From: Sphingobacterium sp. GVS05A
GTDB taxonomy: Bacteria > Bacteroidota > Bacteroidia > Sphingobacteriales > Sphingobacteriaceae
DNA length: 64,000 nucleotides
NCBI RefSeq assembly: GCF_019969845.1
Contig: NZ_JAHXYR010000003.1
Coordinates: 248,001 to 312,000 of the forward strand
Direction: 5' to 3'
In this document: positions 1 through 9,600 of the stretch, piece after piece
Numbering within the stretch: position 1 is the first letter of the stretch
Layout: each line of letters starts with the position of its first letter
Made by a program: the position numbers and the translations under genes
The notes under the pieces: generated by a model
Databases searched by the model: none
What the model was told of the DNA's origin: nothing
Seen by the model: only the letters and a program-made list of their open reading frames with translations

Positions 1-451
1 TATTGGCGATATCTTTGGCATTGACGGTAGATACCGCGTTACCTAGGACTTTACGGCTTGTTCCAACAGCGTTACCGATAACAATTACCTCATTCATCCG
101 TACTAAATCTTCCTGAAGACTCGGAGCAAGGGTAAGGGTTGTCTGGTTTCCCAGTTCGATACTTGTGGTGGTCGGAGTGTAGCCTACATTGGATAACACG
201 AGGTCATACTTTCCGGGATTGATGGATGTGGTTAATGTAAACTCTCCATTGGCATTGGTGCTGACGGATTGGTTAGTCCCTTTGAGCTTGATGGTTGTTC
301 CGGGAACGGATTGCCCGGTACGAGAATCGGTGACTTTGCCTTTGATCGTGTAATTTTTTTGCTGCGCAAATGCCATGGAGCTTGTTCCGAGCATCATTAA
401 AAGCGCATAATAACGATAAGGCACTTTGCTGTTTAGTAAGTGTTTTATCAT
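1..451 (-). CDS. SusC-family TonB-dependent receptor, N-terminal fragment
   Basis: This minus-strand gene starts at an ATG complementary to 449-451 and runs off the left edge, leaving about 150 residues. A signal peptide ends near MAFAQQ. It is followed by a carboxypeptidase-regulatory-like beta-sandwich (YTIKGKVTDSRTGQSVPG, then GEFTLTT and LSNVGYTP), and then by the start of the plug after a TonB-box-like segment (MNEVIVIGNAVG). This order is diagnostic of SusC-type outer-membrane receptors, which import oligomers together with a SusD lipoprotein. It is divergent from the next susC gene, so the roughly 310 bp between them carry both promoters. The substrate cannot be told from this fragment. 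Confidence 0.85.
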   Translation of the reverse strand, partial: MIKHLLNSKVPYRYYALLMMLGTSSMAFAQQKNYTIKGKVTDSRTGQSVPGTTIKLKGTNQSVSTNANGEFTLTTSINPGKYDLVLSNVGYTPTTTSIELGNQTTLTLAPSLQEDLVRMNEVIVIGNAVGTSRKVLGNAVSTVNAKDIAN

Positions 452-651
452 AAAGTCAGATTTTAAATACAATAGCTTATCTATTGTGGTTTTATTTCAT
501 ATAAATATAGAGTTTTAAATAGGTTATTAGGGTTGTTTTGTATTTTTTTTGCTACATTTTGCGGTTTTGTGTGTTTTTGGTGCCTCTTAATTGGTTTTGT
601 GCGTGTCGATGTGTGCGATAGTTCGTTTATTTTTATTTCTTTTTCAAATAC

Positions 652-672
652 TTATGCATAAACTTGCATAAC
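652..672 (+). promoter_or_regulatory. candidate operator upstream of susC 1
   Basis: A 10-bp palindrome, TTATGCATAA (652-661), overlaps GCATAAACTTGCA (656-668), and TGCATAA recurs with a 10-bp period. GCATAAACTTGCA matches GCATAAAACTGCA upstream of namZ at 11 of 13 positions. It overlaps the -33 element of the proposed promoter. The operator role is inferred from recurrence upstream of four units; no regulator gene was identified. Confidence 0.4.
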
Positions 673-694
673 TAAACTGCTTTTTATAGTATTG
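663..694 (+). promoter_or_regulatory. possible Bacteroidota promoter for susC 1
   Basis: CTTG (663-666), a 20-nt spacer and TAGTATTG (687-694) resemble the Bacteroidota TTTG / TAnnTTTG promoter. A second -7-like box, TATAATTG, lies at 698-705 without a good -33 partner. Both boxes depart from consensus, so the assignment is tentative. Confidence 0.3.
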
Positions 695-765
695 TATTAT
701 AATTGGTGTAAACCTCGGGCTGGAACCTCCCGTTATGATCAGTTATTAACAACTAACTAAATACC

Positions 766-3700
766 ATGAATAAAAAATTGCTCTTATTCTGTTCAGGAGT
801 GATGCTATCTACCAGTTTATGGGCTCAAACCAAAACGGTAACAGGTAAGGTAACAAATGCCTCAGATGGTGGGTCTATGGCAAATGTTACAGTAAGCATC
901 AAAGGTAAACCCATCAATACGCAAACCAATCCAGATGGAAGTTTCACAATTAAAGCCGAGCCCGGAGATATTTTGATTTTTAGGGCTGTGGGTTCGAAAG
1001 AACGGCAGCAGCTTGTGGGGTCAGATGCTACCATTAACATCGCTCTTTCGGGGAGCGAAGAAGCCTTAGAAGAGGTTGTTGTCACGGCAATGGGGATAAA
1101 AAAGGAGAAGAGAGCCTTAGGCTATGCTGTTCAGGATATCAAGTCGGATGAATTGATGAAGAATAAGACGGCTAACGTTGTGAATTCTTTAGCAGGAAAG
1201 ATTGCTGGGGTTAATGTCACACAAGCTTCTGGTTCGGCGGGTGCGGGTGCACAAATTATTTTAAGGGGTGGTACTTCATTGGAGCGAGATAATCAACCTT
1301 TATTTGTTGTAGATGGCGTAATTTATGATAACTCTACAGTAATTGGTGGGAATAGTGCTTTCGATGGAGCTCAGGCTACATCTACTTCTAATAGTAATCG
1401 TGTTATGGATATTAATCCCGAAGATATCGATAATGTGTCTGTATTAAAGGGGCCCGCTGCAGCGGCACTATATGGATCGAGAGCAGCAGCGGGGGCTATT
1501 ATCATTACCACAAAAAAAGGACAAGAAGGTCGAACTGAAATCGGTTTTTCAAGTAGATTTTCAAATAATTGGGTTAATCGGTTGCCGGAGCAACAAGGGA
1601 AATATAAACGTGGCTATTATAATAGTGCAGGCGTATTGGATGATTATACAACTCAATCTTGGGGTGAAAAATTTGGAAATAATGATGTCGTGTATAACAA
1701 CGTGAAAGATTTTTTCCAGCATTCGACGGTATTTGATAATACGGTGAATTTATCGGGGGGAAGTAAAAATGGATCCTTCTATTTGTCTGGTTCTCGCTTT
1801 GACCAAAAAGGGATCGTTCCAAATACGAGCTTTGATAAAACCACATTCCGCTTTAATGGTGATCAAAAATTTGGTAAGTTGACTGTGGGCGCTAATGTCG
1901 GGTATTCGCTTGCGAATACAGACAAGACGTTAACCTCTGCGGGTCTATGGGGCTCTGGTGGAACCGGTGCAATGGAATCGCTATACAGCTGGTCCCGTAG
2001 TGATAATATGAAGAAATACCTCAATGATGATGGTACAAAATATCGTATGTTCGAAGGACGTCAACAGCTAGAAGACGACATAGAAAATCCGTATTGGACA
2101 ATTAACCGAAATATTTTAGGGGATAATACGGAGCGCATTACAGGTAGTATCAATGCAATGATGCCTATTTTCGATTGGTGGAGTCTTACCTATCGTGTAG
2201 GTATGGACAGTTATCTTACAAAGAACTCAACTATTATTGGCGAAAATGGCGCTATCAAAAAACCATGGCAAAAGGGCATGATGTCAGAAAGTGATTTCAA
2301 ATATAACTATTGGTCTTCCAATATCATGTCCAATTTCAATAAAAAGGTGGGTGATTTTGATCTGGGGGCTTTAGTGGGATTTTTCTCAGAGCAAACCAAG
2401 ACCACGACAAACCGCCGGATGGGCTATCATTTTGAGGTAGACAATTTTTATAGTTTCGAAAATATTGCTGCGGCGAATAAACAGTTTGCGGTGAACAATA
2501 CAAAAAAACGCCTGTTTGGTCTGTATGGTGAGTTAAGGGCTTCCTATAAAAATATGTTGTTTTTGAATGTCACTGGAAGAAATGACTGGACATCAACACT
2601 GCCAGTGGATAATAGATCTTATTTTTATCCATCTATCGGGGGTAGCTTCGTGTTTACCGAACTCATGAAAGACAGTCGTCCAGATTGGTTGGATTTTGGG
2701 AAGTTGAGAGCTTCCTGGGCTCGCGTGGGTAAAGATGCAAATCCGTATGTGACCAATACCTATCTATGGAAGCCTGTTGAATATTTAGGCGGAATTGTCG
2801 GTGCGGGAAATAACTGGCAGAAAGGTAATCCGTTTTTAAAGCCTGAGACAACAGGTTCGTTTGAAGTCGGTGCTGAATTGCGTTTCTTTAAAGGGCGATT
2901 GGGTGTGGATTATGCCTACTATACCAATAATTCCTATAACCAGATTCTGTCTCCACGTTTGGGACAGTCGACAGGTTATATTTTCATCTCGGTCAACGGG
3001 GGGGATATCTACAATAAAGGAATGGAATTGTCCCTGACTGGTAAACCGATTGTGAAGAACGATTTTGTTTGGGAGTCGACTTTGAATATGTCCAAAAATA
3101 AAGGGACAGTAGATAATTTACTTGCGGGTGTCAATATTCTGTATGTCACCGATGTGCAGGTCGGAAATGCAAAAGCTGCATCCTTTAACGGAGGGAATTT
3201 TATGGGGATTTCAGGTTCGCAATGGACGCGCACAGCGGATGGAAAAGTTGTTCTGGATGCCAATACCGGCATGCCGACCAGTGATAACCAGGTGACCTAT
3301 AATATTGGAAATCGTGAGCCTAAATTGACCGGTGGATTCAATAACAGCTTGACTTATAAGAATTTTAATCTGTCCTTTCTGTTTGATTTTCGTATAGGTG
3401 GCGATATCTACAATGGTACAGATTATGCGATGACGGTCGGCGGGATGAGTAAACGAACTGAGGATCGTGATCAGTTGGTGTTAAACGGTGCGATCCGTAG
3501 CGGTGGAACAAATGATGCGCCGGTGTACGAAGATAAAACATTTACATTTTTAGCAGATCAAATGTATGATATTAAAGGTGTGTCAACAAGTGGACGGAAG
3601 ATTATTCAAGATTATTGGAGTGATTTTTATGCCCGTGAAAGTGCGAACTTTATGGTGAAGACTAACTGGTTGCGCTTGCGGAATATCTCGATGTCCTATA

Positions 3701-3927
3701 ACTTTTCGGATGGTGTCCTGAAGAATGCCGGTGTTTCCAAAGTGGTTAAAGGTCTTACAGCGACCTTGACTGGCACTAACCTCTGGTTGCTGACTAATTA
3801 TAAAGGTCTCGACCCGGAAGCTTCTGCTGCGGGGTCTGGCGTAACAGGATCCAGTTCGGTCGGTATTGATTACAACGGCGTGCCGAGTACTGCTGGTGTT
3901 ATGTTTGGTTTAAATTTTAGATTTTAA
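766..3927 (+). CDS. SusC/RagA-family TonB-linked outer-membrane receptor (pair 1)
   Basis: This 1053-residue protein has a signal peptide (residues 1-20, ending LWAQ), a carboxypeptidase-regulatory-like domain (about 22-95), a TonB-box-like EEVVVTA (102-108), a plug domain with VLKGPAAAALYGSRAAAGAI, and a long beta-barrel ending in aromatic FGLNFRF. Length and architecture are normal for SusC proteins, which form the barrel of an outer-membrane importer capped by SusD. The SusD partner follows 12 bp downstream, and a peptidoglycan amidase lies just beyond it. A muropeptide-type ligand is therefore plausible but not shown by the sequence. Confidence 0.93.
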   Translation: MNKKLLLFCSGVMLSTSLWAQTKTVTGKVTNASDGGSMANVTVSIKGKPINTQTNPDGSFTIKAEPGDILIFRAVGSKERQQLVGSDATINIALSGSEEALEEVVVTAMGIKKEKRALGYAVQDIKSDELMKNKTANVVNSLAGKIAGVNVTQASGSAGAGAQIILRGGTSLERDNQPLFVVDGVIYDNSTVIGGNSAFDGAQATSTSNSNRVMDINPEDIDNVSVLKGPAAAALYGSRAAAGAIIITTKKGQEGRTEIGFSSRFSNNWVNRLPEQQGKYKRGYYNSAGVLDDYTTQSWGEKFGNNDVVYNNVKDFFQHSTVFDNTVNLSGGSKNGSFYLSGSRFDQKGIVPNTSFDKTTFRFNGDQKFGKLTVGANVGYSLANTDKTLTSAGLWGSGGTGAMESLYSWSRSDNMKKYLNDDGTKYRMFEGRQQLEDDIENPYWTINRNILGDNTERITGSINAMMPIFDWWSLTYRVGMDSYLTKNSTIIGENGAIKKPWQKGMMSESDFKYNYWSSNIMSNFNKKVGDFDLGALVGFFSEQTKTTTNRRMGYHFEVDNFYSFENIAAANKQFAVNNTKKRLFGLYGELRASYKNMLFLNVTGRNDWTSTLPVDNRSYFYPSIGGSFVFTELMKDSRPDWLDFGKLRASWARVGKDANPYVTNTYLWKPVEYLGGIVGAGNNWQKGNPFLKPETTGSFEVGAELRFFKGRLGVDYAYYTNNSYNQILSPRLGQSTGYIFISVNGGDIYNKGMELSLTGKPIVKNDFVWESTLNMSKNKGTVDNLLAGVNILYVTDVQVGNAKAASFNGGNFMGISGSQWTRTADGKVVLDANTGMPTSDNQVTYNIGNREPKLTGGFNNSLTYKNFNLSFLFDFRIGGDIYNGTDYAMTVGGMSKRTEDRDQLVLNGAIRSGGTNDAPVYEDKTFTFLADQMYDIKGVSTSGRKIIQDYWSDFYARESANFMVKTNWLRLRNISMSYNFSDGVLKNAGVSKVVKGLTATLTGTNLWLLTNYKGLDPEASAAGSGVTGSSSVGIDYNGVPSTAGVMFGLNFRF

Positions 3928-3939
3928 GATAGAAAAGTC

Positions 3940-5730
3940 ATGAATAAATATAAGAAAATAGTCTCATTTCTGTTGGTTCTAACTTTATTTTCGTCCTGTA
4001 GTAAAAATTGGTTGGATATCAATATAGATCCCAATACGCCTTCAAGTACCGTTGCTTCGGTTCAAAGTCGTTTGGCTTGGATACAGCATTATTATATGTA
4101 TGCGCAAGGGACAGCGGGAACGCGAGCGGGTTTTGTGACACAGCAACTTACATTTGTCAACGGTACTGCATCAAACAGTATGATTGCTGGCTGGAATCCT
4201 GCAGCAGGTATGTCGACCACGCCCTATCAGTTTTTCTTTGTCGGAGCAGGGGCCAACTTTAAAGATATGGAAGATAAGGCTACGGCAGATAAGGCTTATC
4301 ATTATCTTGGCGCATTGCACGCTATCCGCGCAATGGGTTTTATGCTGATGACGGATTGGTATGGTGAAATGCCATATACGGAGGCCTTGGGTACCATTAT
4401 AACACCAAAGTTTGATGGTGGAAAAGTAATCTTCGAAGGTTGCCTTGCTGACATTGATAAAGCCATTGAATTTTTTAATATGGCTCAGCCGGGTACTGCG
4501 GCACCTTTGTCAGCTGGTGATAGCTGGAATGGTGGTGATGTCGGTAAATGGTTGAAAATGTGTTATGGGCTAAAAGCAAGGTGGTTAAATAACTTGTCGA
4601 AAAAGAGCGCTTTATACAAGCCAGATGATGTATTGGCAGCGTTAAGTAAGGCTGCTACTTCGGTTGGAGAAAGTACAGTAATTGCCCATATGGATGATGC
4701 GACTGATAATATCGGGGATATCCTATTTGCAGATCCTGTAAAAACATCTATCGTTTTTAATAATGCGGGTATGAATACCAATATCTTGGTTACTAAGTGG
4801 TATGAAAATTTATTGACCAATTTTGACAATAAAGGTGTAGAGGATCCGCGGGCGGACAAATTATTGCCTTGGGCAGAGTTCGGTTACCCTAAAACACTTA
4901 TCCGGTCTAAGGGTGTTGATGTGCAATCGAAAATCCGAATGGAATCAGGCCCTATAGCATCATCTTTTAACGTAAAAGATGTCGAAATAGAAAGTAACGG
5001 GCGTAAAGTGGCGCCGCATTCTTGGTATATAAATTCAGCAAATACAGCAAGATGGGGTGATACAGTTTATGTTTCAATTAAAAGTAGTTCTAAGGGGTAC
5101 GATAAAGATAAGTCTGATATTTATAGATGGAAGGATTCTCCAGATGAAAATAGTGGAACGATAGCTGCTTCAGGTACCTTTTATTCACGTCCGGATGCGC
5201 CTACCCATCTGGTTGCCTATCCTGAAATGTGCTTTATAAAGGCAGAAGTCCTATTTAACAAAGGTGACAGAGCAGGAGCTTTTAATGCATATAAAGAGGG
5301 GATTAAAGCACATATAGATTTGATGAATATGAAGCTTAATTCTTATGGAAATATTAACGTGAGTAAATCGCCAATGGCGCAGGCCAAGATTGATAATTTC
5401 CTAAACAATGGCATTGGTACGGCTGGAAATATCACACTGGCTAAAATTATGACGCAAAAATTTATCGCACTTTCGTTTTCGCAGCAAAACTGGAATGATA
5501 TGCGTCGCTACGATTTCAGTAATTCGGTATATCCGGGCTGGGCTGTTCCTTATGAGTATACAGTGACTGCTGCCGCGCAGCTAAAAATACCGCAGGGAAA
5601 ACAGTTCAGAAGAGTTCGTCAAGTTTCGCATGAGATCAACTATAATTCCGATAATTTAAAAGCATCTCATCCAAATGCGTTGAATGACGATATATGGTCA
5701 TTTCCGGTTTGGTGGGATACTAAAGAATAG
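3940..5730 (+). CDS. SusD-like nutrient-binding lipoprotein (pair 1)
   Basis: This 596-residue lipoprotein has a hydrophobic leader and lipobox with Cys20 (LFSSC). The mature start, SKNWLDINIDPNTP, is typical of the SusD-like_2 branch (SusD/RagB). TPR-like helices follow, including LVAYPEMCFIKAEVLFNKGD and the C-terminal WNDMRRYDFS. It should sit on the outside of the outer membrane as the ligand-capturing lid over the SusC barrel encoded just upstream. The two genes are 12 bp apart and almost certainly co-transcribed. A hairpin at 5740 follows the stop codon and probably ends the unit. Confidence 0.9.
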   Translation: MNKYKKIVSFLLVLTLFSSCSKNWLDINIDPNTPSSTVASVQSRLAWIQHYYMYAQGTAGTRAGFVTQQLTFVNGTASNSMIAGWNPAAGMSTTPYQFFFVGAGANFKDMEDKATADKAYHYLGALHAIRAMGFMLMTDWYGEMPYTEALGTIITPKFDGGKVIFEGCLADIDKAIEFFNMAQPGTAAPLSAGDSWNGGDVGKWLKMCYGLKARWLNNLSKKSALYKPDDVLAALSKAATSVGESTVIAHMDDATDNIGDILFADPVKTSIVFNNAGMNTNILVTKWYENLLTNFDNKGVEDPRADKLLPWAEFGYPKTLIRSKGVDVQSKIRMESGPIASSFNVKDVEIESNGRKVAPHSWYINSANTARWGDTVYVSIKSSSKGYDKDKSDIYRWKDSPDENSGTIAASGTFYSRPDAPTHLVAYPEMCFIKAEVLFNKGDRAGAFNAYKEGIKAHIDLMNMKLNSYGNINVSKSPMAQAKIDNFLNNGIGTAGNITLAKIMTQKFIALSFSQQNWNDMRRYDFSNSVYPGWAVPYEYTVTAAAQLKIPQGKQFRRVRQVSHEINYNSDNLKASHPNALNDDIWSFPVWWDTKE

Positions 5731-5739
5731 TTTAAATTT

Positions 5740-5765
5740 GAAAGCCGCAATTGCGGCTTTCTTTA
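5740..5765 (+). terminator. hairpin after susD 1
   Basis: A perfect 22-bp palindrome (5740-5761, core GCCGCAATTGCGGC) starts 10 nt after the susD stop codon and is followed by a weak T-rich run (CTTTATC). It may be only partial, because the amidase gene starts 20 nt downstream. Confidence 0.65.
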
Positions 5766-5781
5766 TCTAATACTTTTTTCG

Positions 5782-6429
5782 ATGAAATACTTTATTAAAT
5801 TTTTCCTCACAGCATTTCCATTTTTTCTTTTTGCCCAATCGCCCAAGATTGTTCAAAAGCCTATCACCTGGAATCAAGAGCGCATACAGCTGTCTTTGGA
5901 TTATCTGAAAAATAGACATGGGCTAAGTCAAGCTGCGCCAACGATACAGCCCAAAATGGTTGTTGTGCATTGGACAGCTAACAATAGTGTAAAAGCAACA
6001 TTCAATACCTTTAATCCTGTGAAATTGCCAGGCCGGCCTGAACTGACAAAGGCGAGTCCCTTGAATGTATCTTCTCAATTTGTAATCGACCGTGATGGAA
6101 CAATCTATCAATTTCTGCCCGATACTATCTTTGCCCGACATACCATTGGTCTCAATTATTGTGCAATTGGTATCGAAAATATAGGTAGCCGCCAGAACCC
6201 TTTGACTGATGCGCAGTTGAAGGCAAATGAAGAGCTGATTCGCTACCTTCGTAAAAAATACGCTATTGAATATGTGATCGGGCACCATGAATATCAACGC
6301 TTTAAAAAAACTTCCTGGTGGAAGGAAACTGATCCTAAATATATCACTGGTAAAGATGATCCAGGGGATAAATTTATGCATGCGCTGAGGGGGCGTTTGG
6401 TTGATCTGCAATTAAATAAAATGCCGTAG
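5782..6429 (+). CDS. N-acetylmuramoyl-L-alanine amidase (amidase_2/PGRP fold)
   Basis: This 215-residue secreted enzyme should cut the bond between MurNAc and the stem-peptide L-alanine. A signal peptide (about 1-18, FFLFAQ) precedes an amidase_2 domain. MVVVHWTA supplies zinc ligand His63. The FVIDRDGTIYQ strand is followed by ARHTIG (His120), IGIENIG (Glu132), GHHEY (His168/169) and DDPGDKF. His63, one of His168/169, and Asp193 of the DPG motif align with the AmpD zinc site as I recall it. It lies between two SusCD pairs with a terminator on each side, so it may have its own weak promoter or be read through from pair 1. The likely job is trimming peptidoglycan fragments in the periplasm or outside the cell. 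Confidence 0.88.
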   Translation: MKYFIKFFLTAFPFFLFAQSPKIVQKPITWNQERIQLSLDYLKNRHGLSQAAPTIQPKMVVVHWTANNSVKATFNTFNPVKLPGRPELTKASPLNVSSQFVIDRDGTIYQFLPDTIFARHTIGLNYCAIGIENIGSRQNPLTDAQLKANEELIRYLRKKYAIEYVIGHHEYQRFKKTSWWKETDPKYITGKDDPGDKFMHALRGRLVDLQLNKMP

Positions 6430-6447
6430 GTTATTTTTTACGTTATT

Positions 6448-6480
6448 AAGCCGAATAAATCCTGTTTATTCGGCTTTTTT
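6448..6480 (+). terminator. rho-independent terminator after amidase
   Basis: A 12-bp stem (AAGCCGAATAAA, 6448-6459, with TTTATTCGGCTT, 6465-6476) with a 5-nt loop is followed by a T run to 6480. This is a strong intrinsic terminator. Confidence 0.9.
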
Positions 6481-6506
6481 CGTTATTGCGCGTTTTAAAT
6501 CTATTT

Positions 6507-6541
6507 TTTGTTTTAATATATGCGTTTTTATGCTATATTTG
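6507..6541 (+). promoter_or_regulatory. promoter of susC 2 containing an operator half-site
   Basis: TTTG (6507-6510), a 23-nt spacer and a perfect TAnnTTTG box, TATATTTG (6534-6541), form a Bacteroidota promoter about 150 bp upstream of the start codon. The spacer contains GCGTTTTTATGC (6522-6533), the exact reverse complement of GCATAAAAACGC found twice upstream of the metallophosphoesterase gene. A protein bound there would overlap RNA polymerase. Confidence 0.55.
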
Positions 6542-6687
6542 ATTAAAGAAATATATAAACCAATATTTTGCCTGAGATTCATTTTGTAAATAATTGAGGA
6601 TTTGAGAAATTTCCCAGTCTTAGCTACTTGCTGGAAAGGGGAGTTTTAAAGTTATAAAACCTAGTTAACGAATTAAATTGTTTAAGT

Positions 6688-9600
6688 ATGAAAAGAAGTC
6701 TGCTCTTGCTAATGAGCTTACTATGTATGTACTGTACTGCTTTTTCCCAAAAAGTCATTACAGGTAAAGTGACTGATACAAAAGGTGAAGCGTTAAAAGG
6801 CGTTACTGTTCAAGAAAAGGGAAAGAACACGCAAACTGCTACCAGTTCTATCGGTGCTTACAAAATTACAGTAAGCGACGGTGCGACATTGATTTTCCGA
6901 TCTGTAGGCTATACGTCTACCGAAGAGAATATCCAGGGTCGATCGGTAATTAATGTTGTTCTCTCTGATAACAGTGCGGCAATAGACGAGGTCATCGTGA
7001 CTGCCTATGGTATCAAGAGGGATAGAAAATCCTTAGGGTATTCAACGCCAATTGTTTCTGGTGAGGATGTCTCAGATACCCAACGGGAATCCTTTTTTCA
7101 AGGCCTCCAAGGTCGTGTCCCAGGTTTATCTATTAATAGTACAAGTGGTTTGCCTGGTGCTTCCGCGCAAATTGTACTTAGAGGATTTGCATCTATATCA
7201 GGGGATAATAATGCGCTCATTGTTGTAGATGGGATACCGATCAATAATTCTACCATCAATGAGAATGATCTTGCAAGTAATGGGGCTAACCAGAGTTTGG
7301 ATTACTCCAATAGAGCTATGGATATCAATCCAGATGATATCGAGACCTATACAGTTTTGAAGGGGCCTGAAGCTACAGCTCAGTTTGGTAGTCAAGGTGC
7401 TGGTGGCGCAATTTTAATTACCACAAAAAAAGGAAAAGCTGGTAAGTTCACTGCGAATTATACCTTCTCGGGACGTGTTGAAAGCGTTAATAAATTTCCT
7501 GAAAGACAGTATGTTTATGCGCAAGGGTTGAATGGTTCCTATGATGGAACAGCGTCGACTGCACTTGGCCCGCGCTATCCTGAAGGTGTTCATATCTATG
7601 AAGATAATGTGAAAAATTTCTTCACCACAGGCTATAACCAAAAACATAGTTTGGCTTTTGAAGGAGGAACCGAAAAGGTGACCTATCGCTGGTCAAATGA
7701 ATATAATAACAATACCGGTGTAGTGCCCAATACCTTGTATAAACGTTTTTCAACGCGGTTAAACAGCACGGCTAAGTTTGGCGATAAATTAGAGTTCAAT
7801 ACCTCATTGAATTATATTTATTCAAAAAATGATAAGGTTAGACGGGGGGCTTCTGGCTATCTGATGACATTAATGAGTTTCAATCCGATTTTTGATGTAC
7901 GCGATTGGATAGATGATAAAGGCAATCGGGTGCTTCATAATTCCGATATTTTTAATGAAAGAGATAATCCTTTTTGGGATGTTTATCGGAATACAGCGTA
8001 TGACGTCGTTAATCGTGTGCTTGCGACCTCCAATATCTCCTATCGTGCAAACAGCTGGTTGAGCTTGAATGGGATTATCGGTATCGATTTTTCAAATACA
8101 CTAGGCCAGAGTGTGTATCATCCACAGTCTTTTTCGGGTTCTGGTTCCAGTACGGCTATGAGGAATGGTTCTATTAATGAGTATACTGTAAACGGACGTA
8201 TTCTTTCGGGCTCGTTCATGGCAAATGTAAAAAAGAATTTGTCAAAGGATTTTTCTTTTCGTGCAAATCTAGGTGCTGAATTTAAAGACTATGACTTTTT
8301 GACAAATTCACAATATGGCGAGGATTTTTATGATCCAGATTTTTATAGTATTAATAATACATTTCCAAGTTCAAGACTCGTAAAGAGTGCTGCAGCGAAT
8401 TTTCGAACAGTAGGATTTATGGCGCAGACCGGATTTGGATATTTAAATGATATGGTTTACCTGAATTTGACGGGGCGTTTGGATGCGGCCTCGCGTATGA
8501 TGCCTAATAATCCATATTTTGCCTATCCTTCTGCTTCATTGGCTTTTAATTTTACTGATCTGGATTTTTTCAAGGATAAGGTTTCTTGGATGACCAATGG
8601 AAAGTATCGGGTTTCAGTAGGTACTACAGGAAAAGCGCCGTATAAGAGTTACTATACGCTCTCAAATTTTGAACCAAAGAATACGACAGGGGGTGGGTTT
8701 GCTTATGGCGTCAATGGCGGAAACCCTAATTTGAAGGCGGAAAAAACGAGGGATTTTGAAACAGGTTTAGAGCTGGCGTTGCTGGATCGTAGGTTGACCT
8801 TTGATTTTAGTTATTTTAATCGGTTAAGTACCGGCCAGATTATTATGCCTAGATTGAGTTATGGTTCCGGATTTGTACTGCGCATGATGAATGGAGGCGA
8901 GGTGAAAACTTATGGTACGGAATTGCAGACAACAATTAACCCGATCCGTAGGGATAATCTAAAATGGGATCTAACGTTCAACTTTACACAGTATAAAGGT
9001 AAGGTGCTGTCTCTGGCGGAGGACCTTCCGGAGCTTTATGAATCGGATACGCAGGTATTGGGTGGTGTTCGCTCTGGAGTGGTTCCTGGATATAGTATCG
9101 GTACGTTGACGGGTACTCGATTCAAAAGAAATGATCGTGGAGATGTTTTGATCAATGCGCAAACAGGCTTGCCAATAGCGGGTACGGATCGTTATTATCC
9201 TATTGGAGATCGAATCCCTGATTTTACGCTTGGAATAGTCAATAAATTAACCTATAAAGATTTTTACCTTACATTTTTGTGGGACTGGCGGAAAGGTGGA
9301 GATGTATTGAATGGTTTGGATTATAGGTTGTATATCAATGGTATGTCCTCTAAAACGCTGAATAGAGAGGAGCCAAGGGTGATTGCAGGGGTGCTGGAGG
9401 ATGGTTTGCAGAATAGCGAAAATCCAACAATCAATCGGATTGCTGTGACTCCTTATTCTTCTTCTGGGTATTATACGGTCAATACAGAGCCGCAGATGTT
9501 TATAGAAAAGGATATCTATACGGTGCGTTTACGTGATGTCACGTTGAGGTATAGCCTGCCGAAGCATCTGACACGAAAAATTGGAGCACAAGCTGGTCTG

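Larger units (their letters stand above)
452..765. other. divergent intergenic region between two susC genes
   Basis: This 314-bp AT-rich gap holds no gene that I can support. It must contain the promoters for the leftward truncated susC and the rightward susC. Near the rightward gene it holds tandem TGCATAA repeats (654-672) and a possible promoter (663-694), both listed separately. Confidence 0.6.

Noticed and set aside
5923..6411. 162-codon minus-strand frame inside the amidase gene
   Set aside because: It is the antisense shadow of a gene with clear catalytic motifs and has no recognisable domain.
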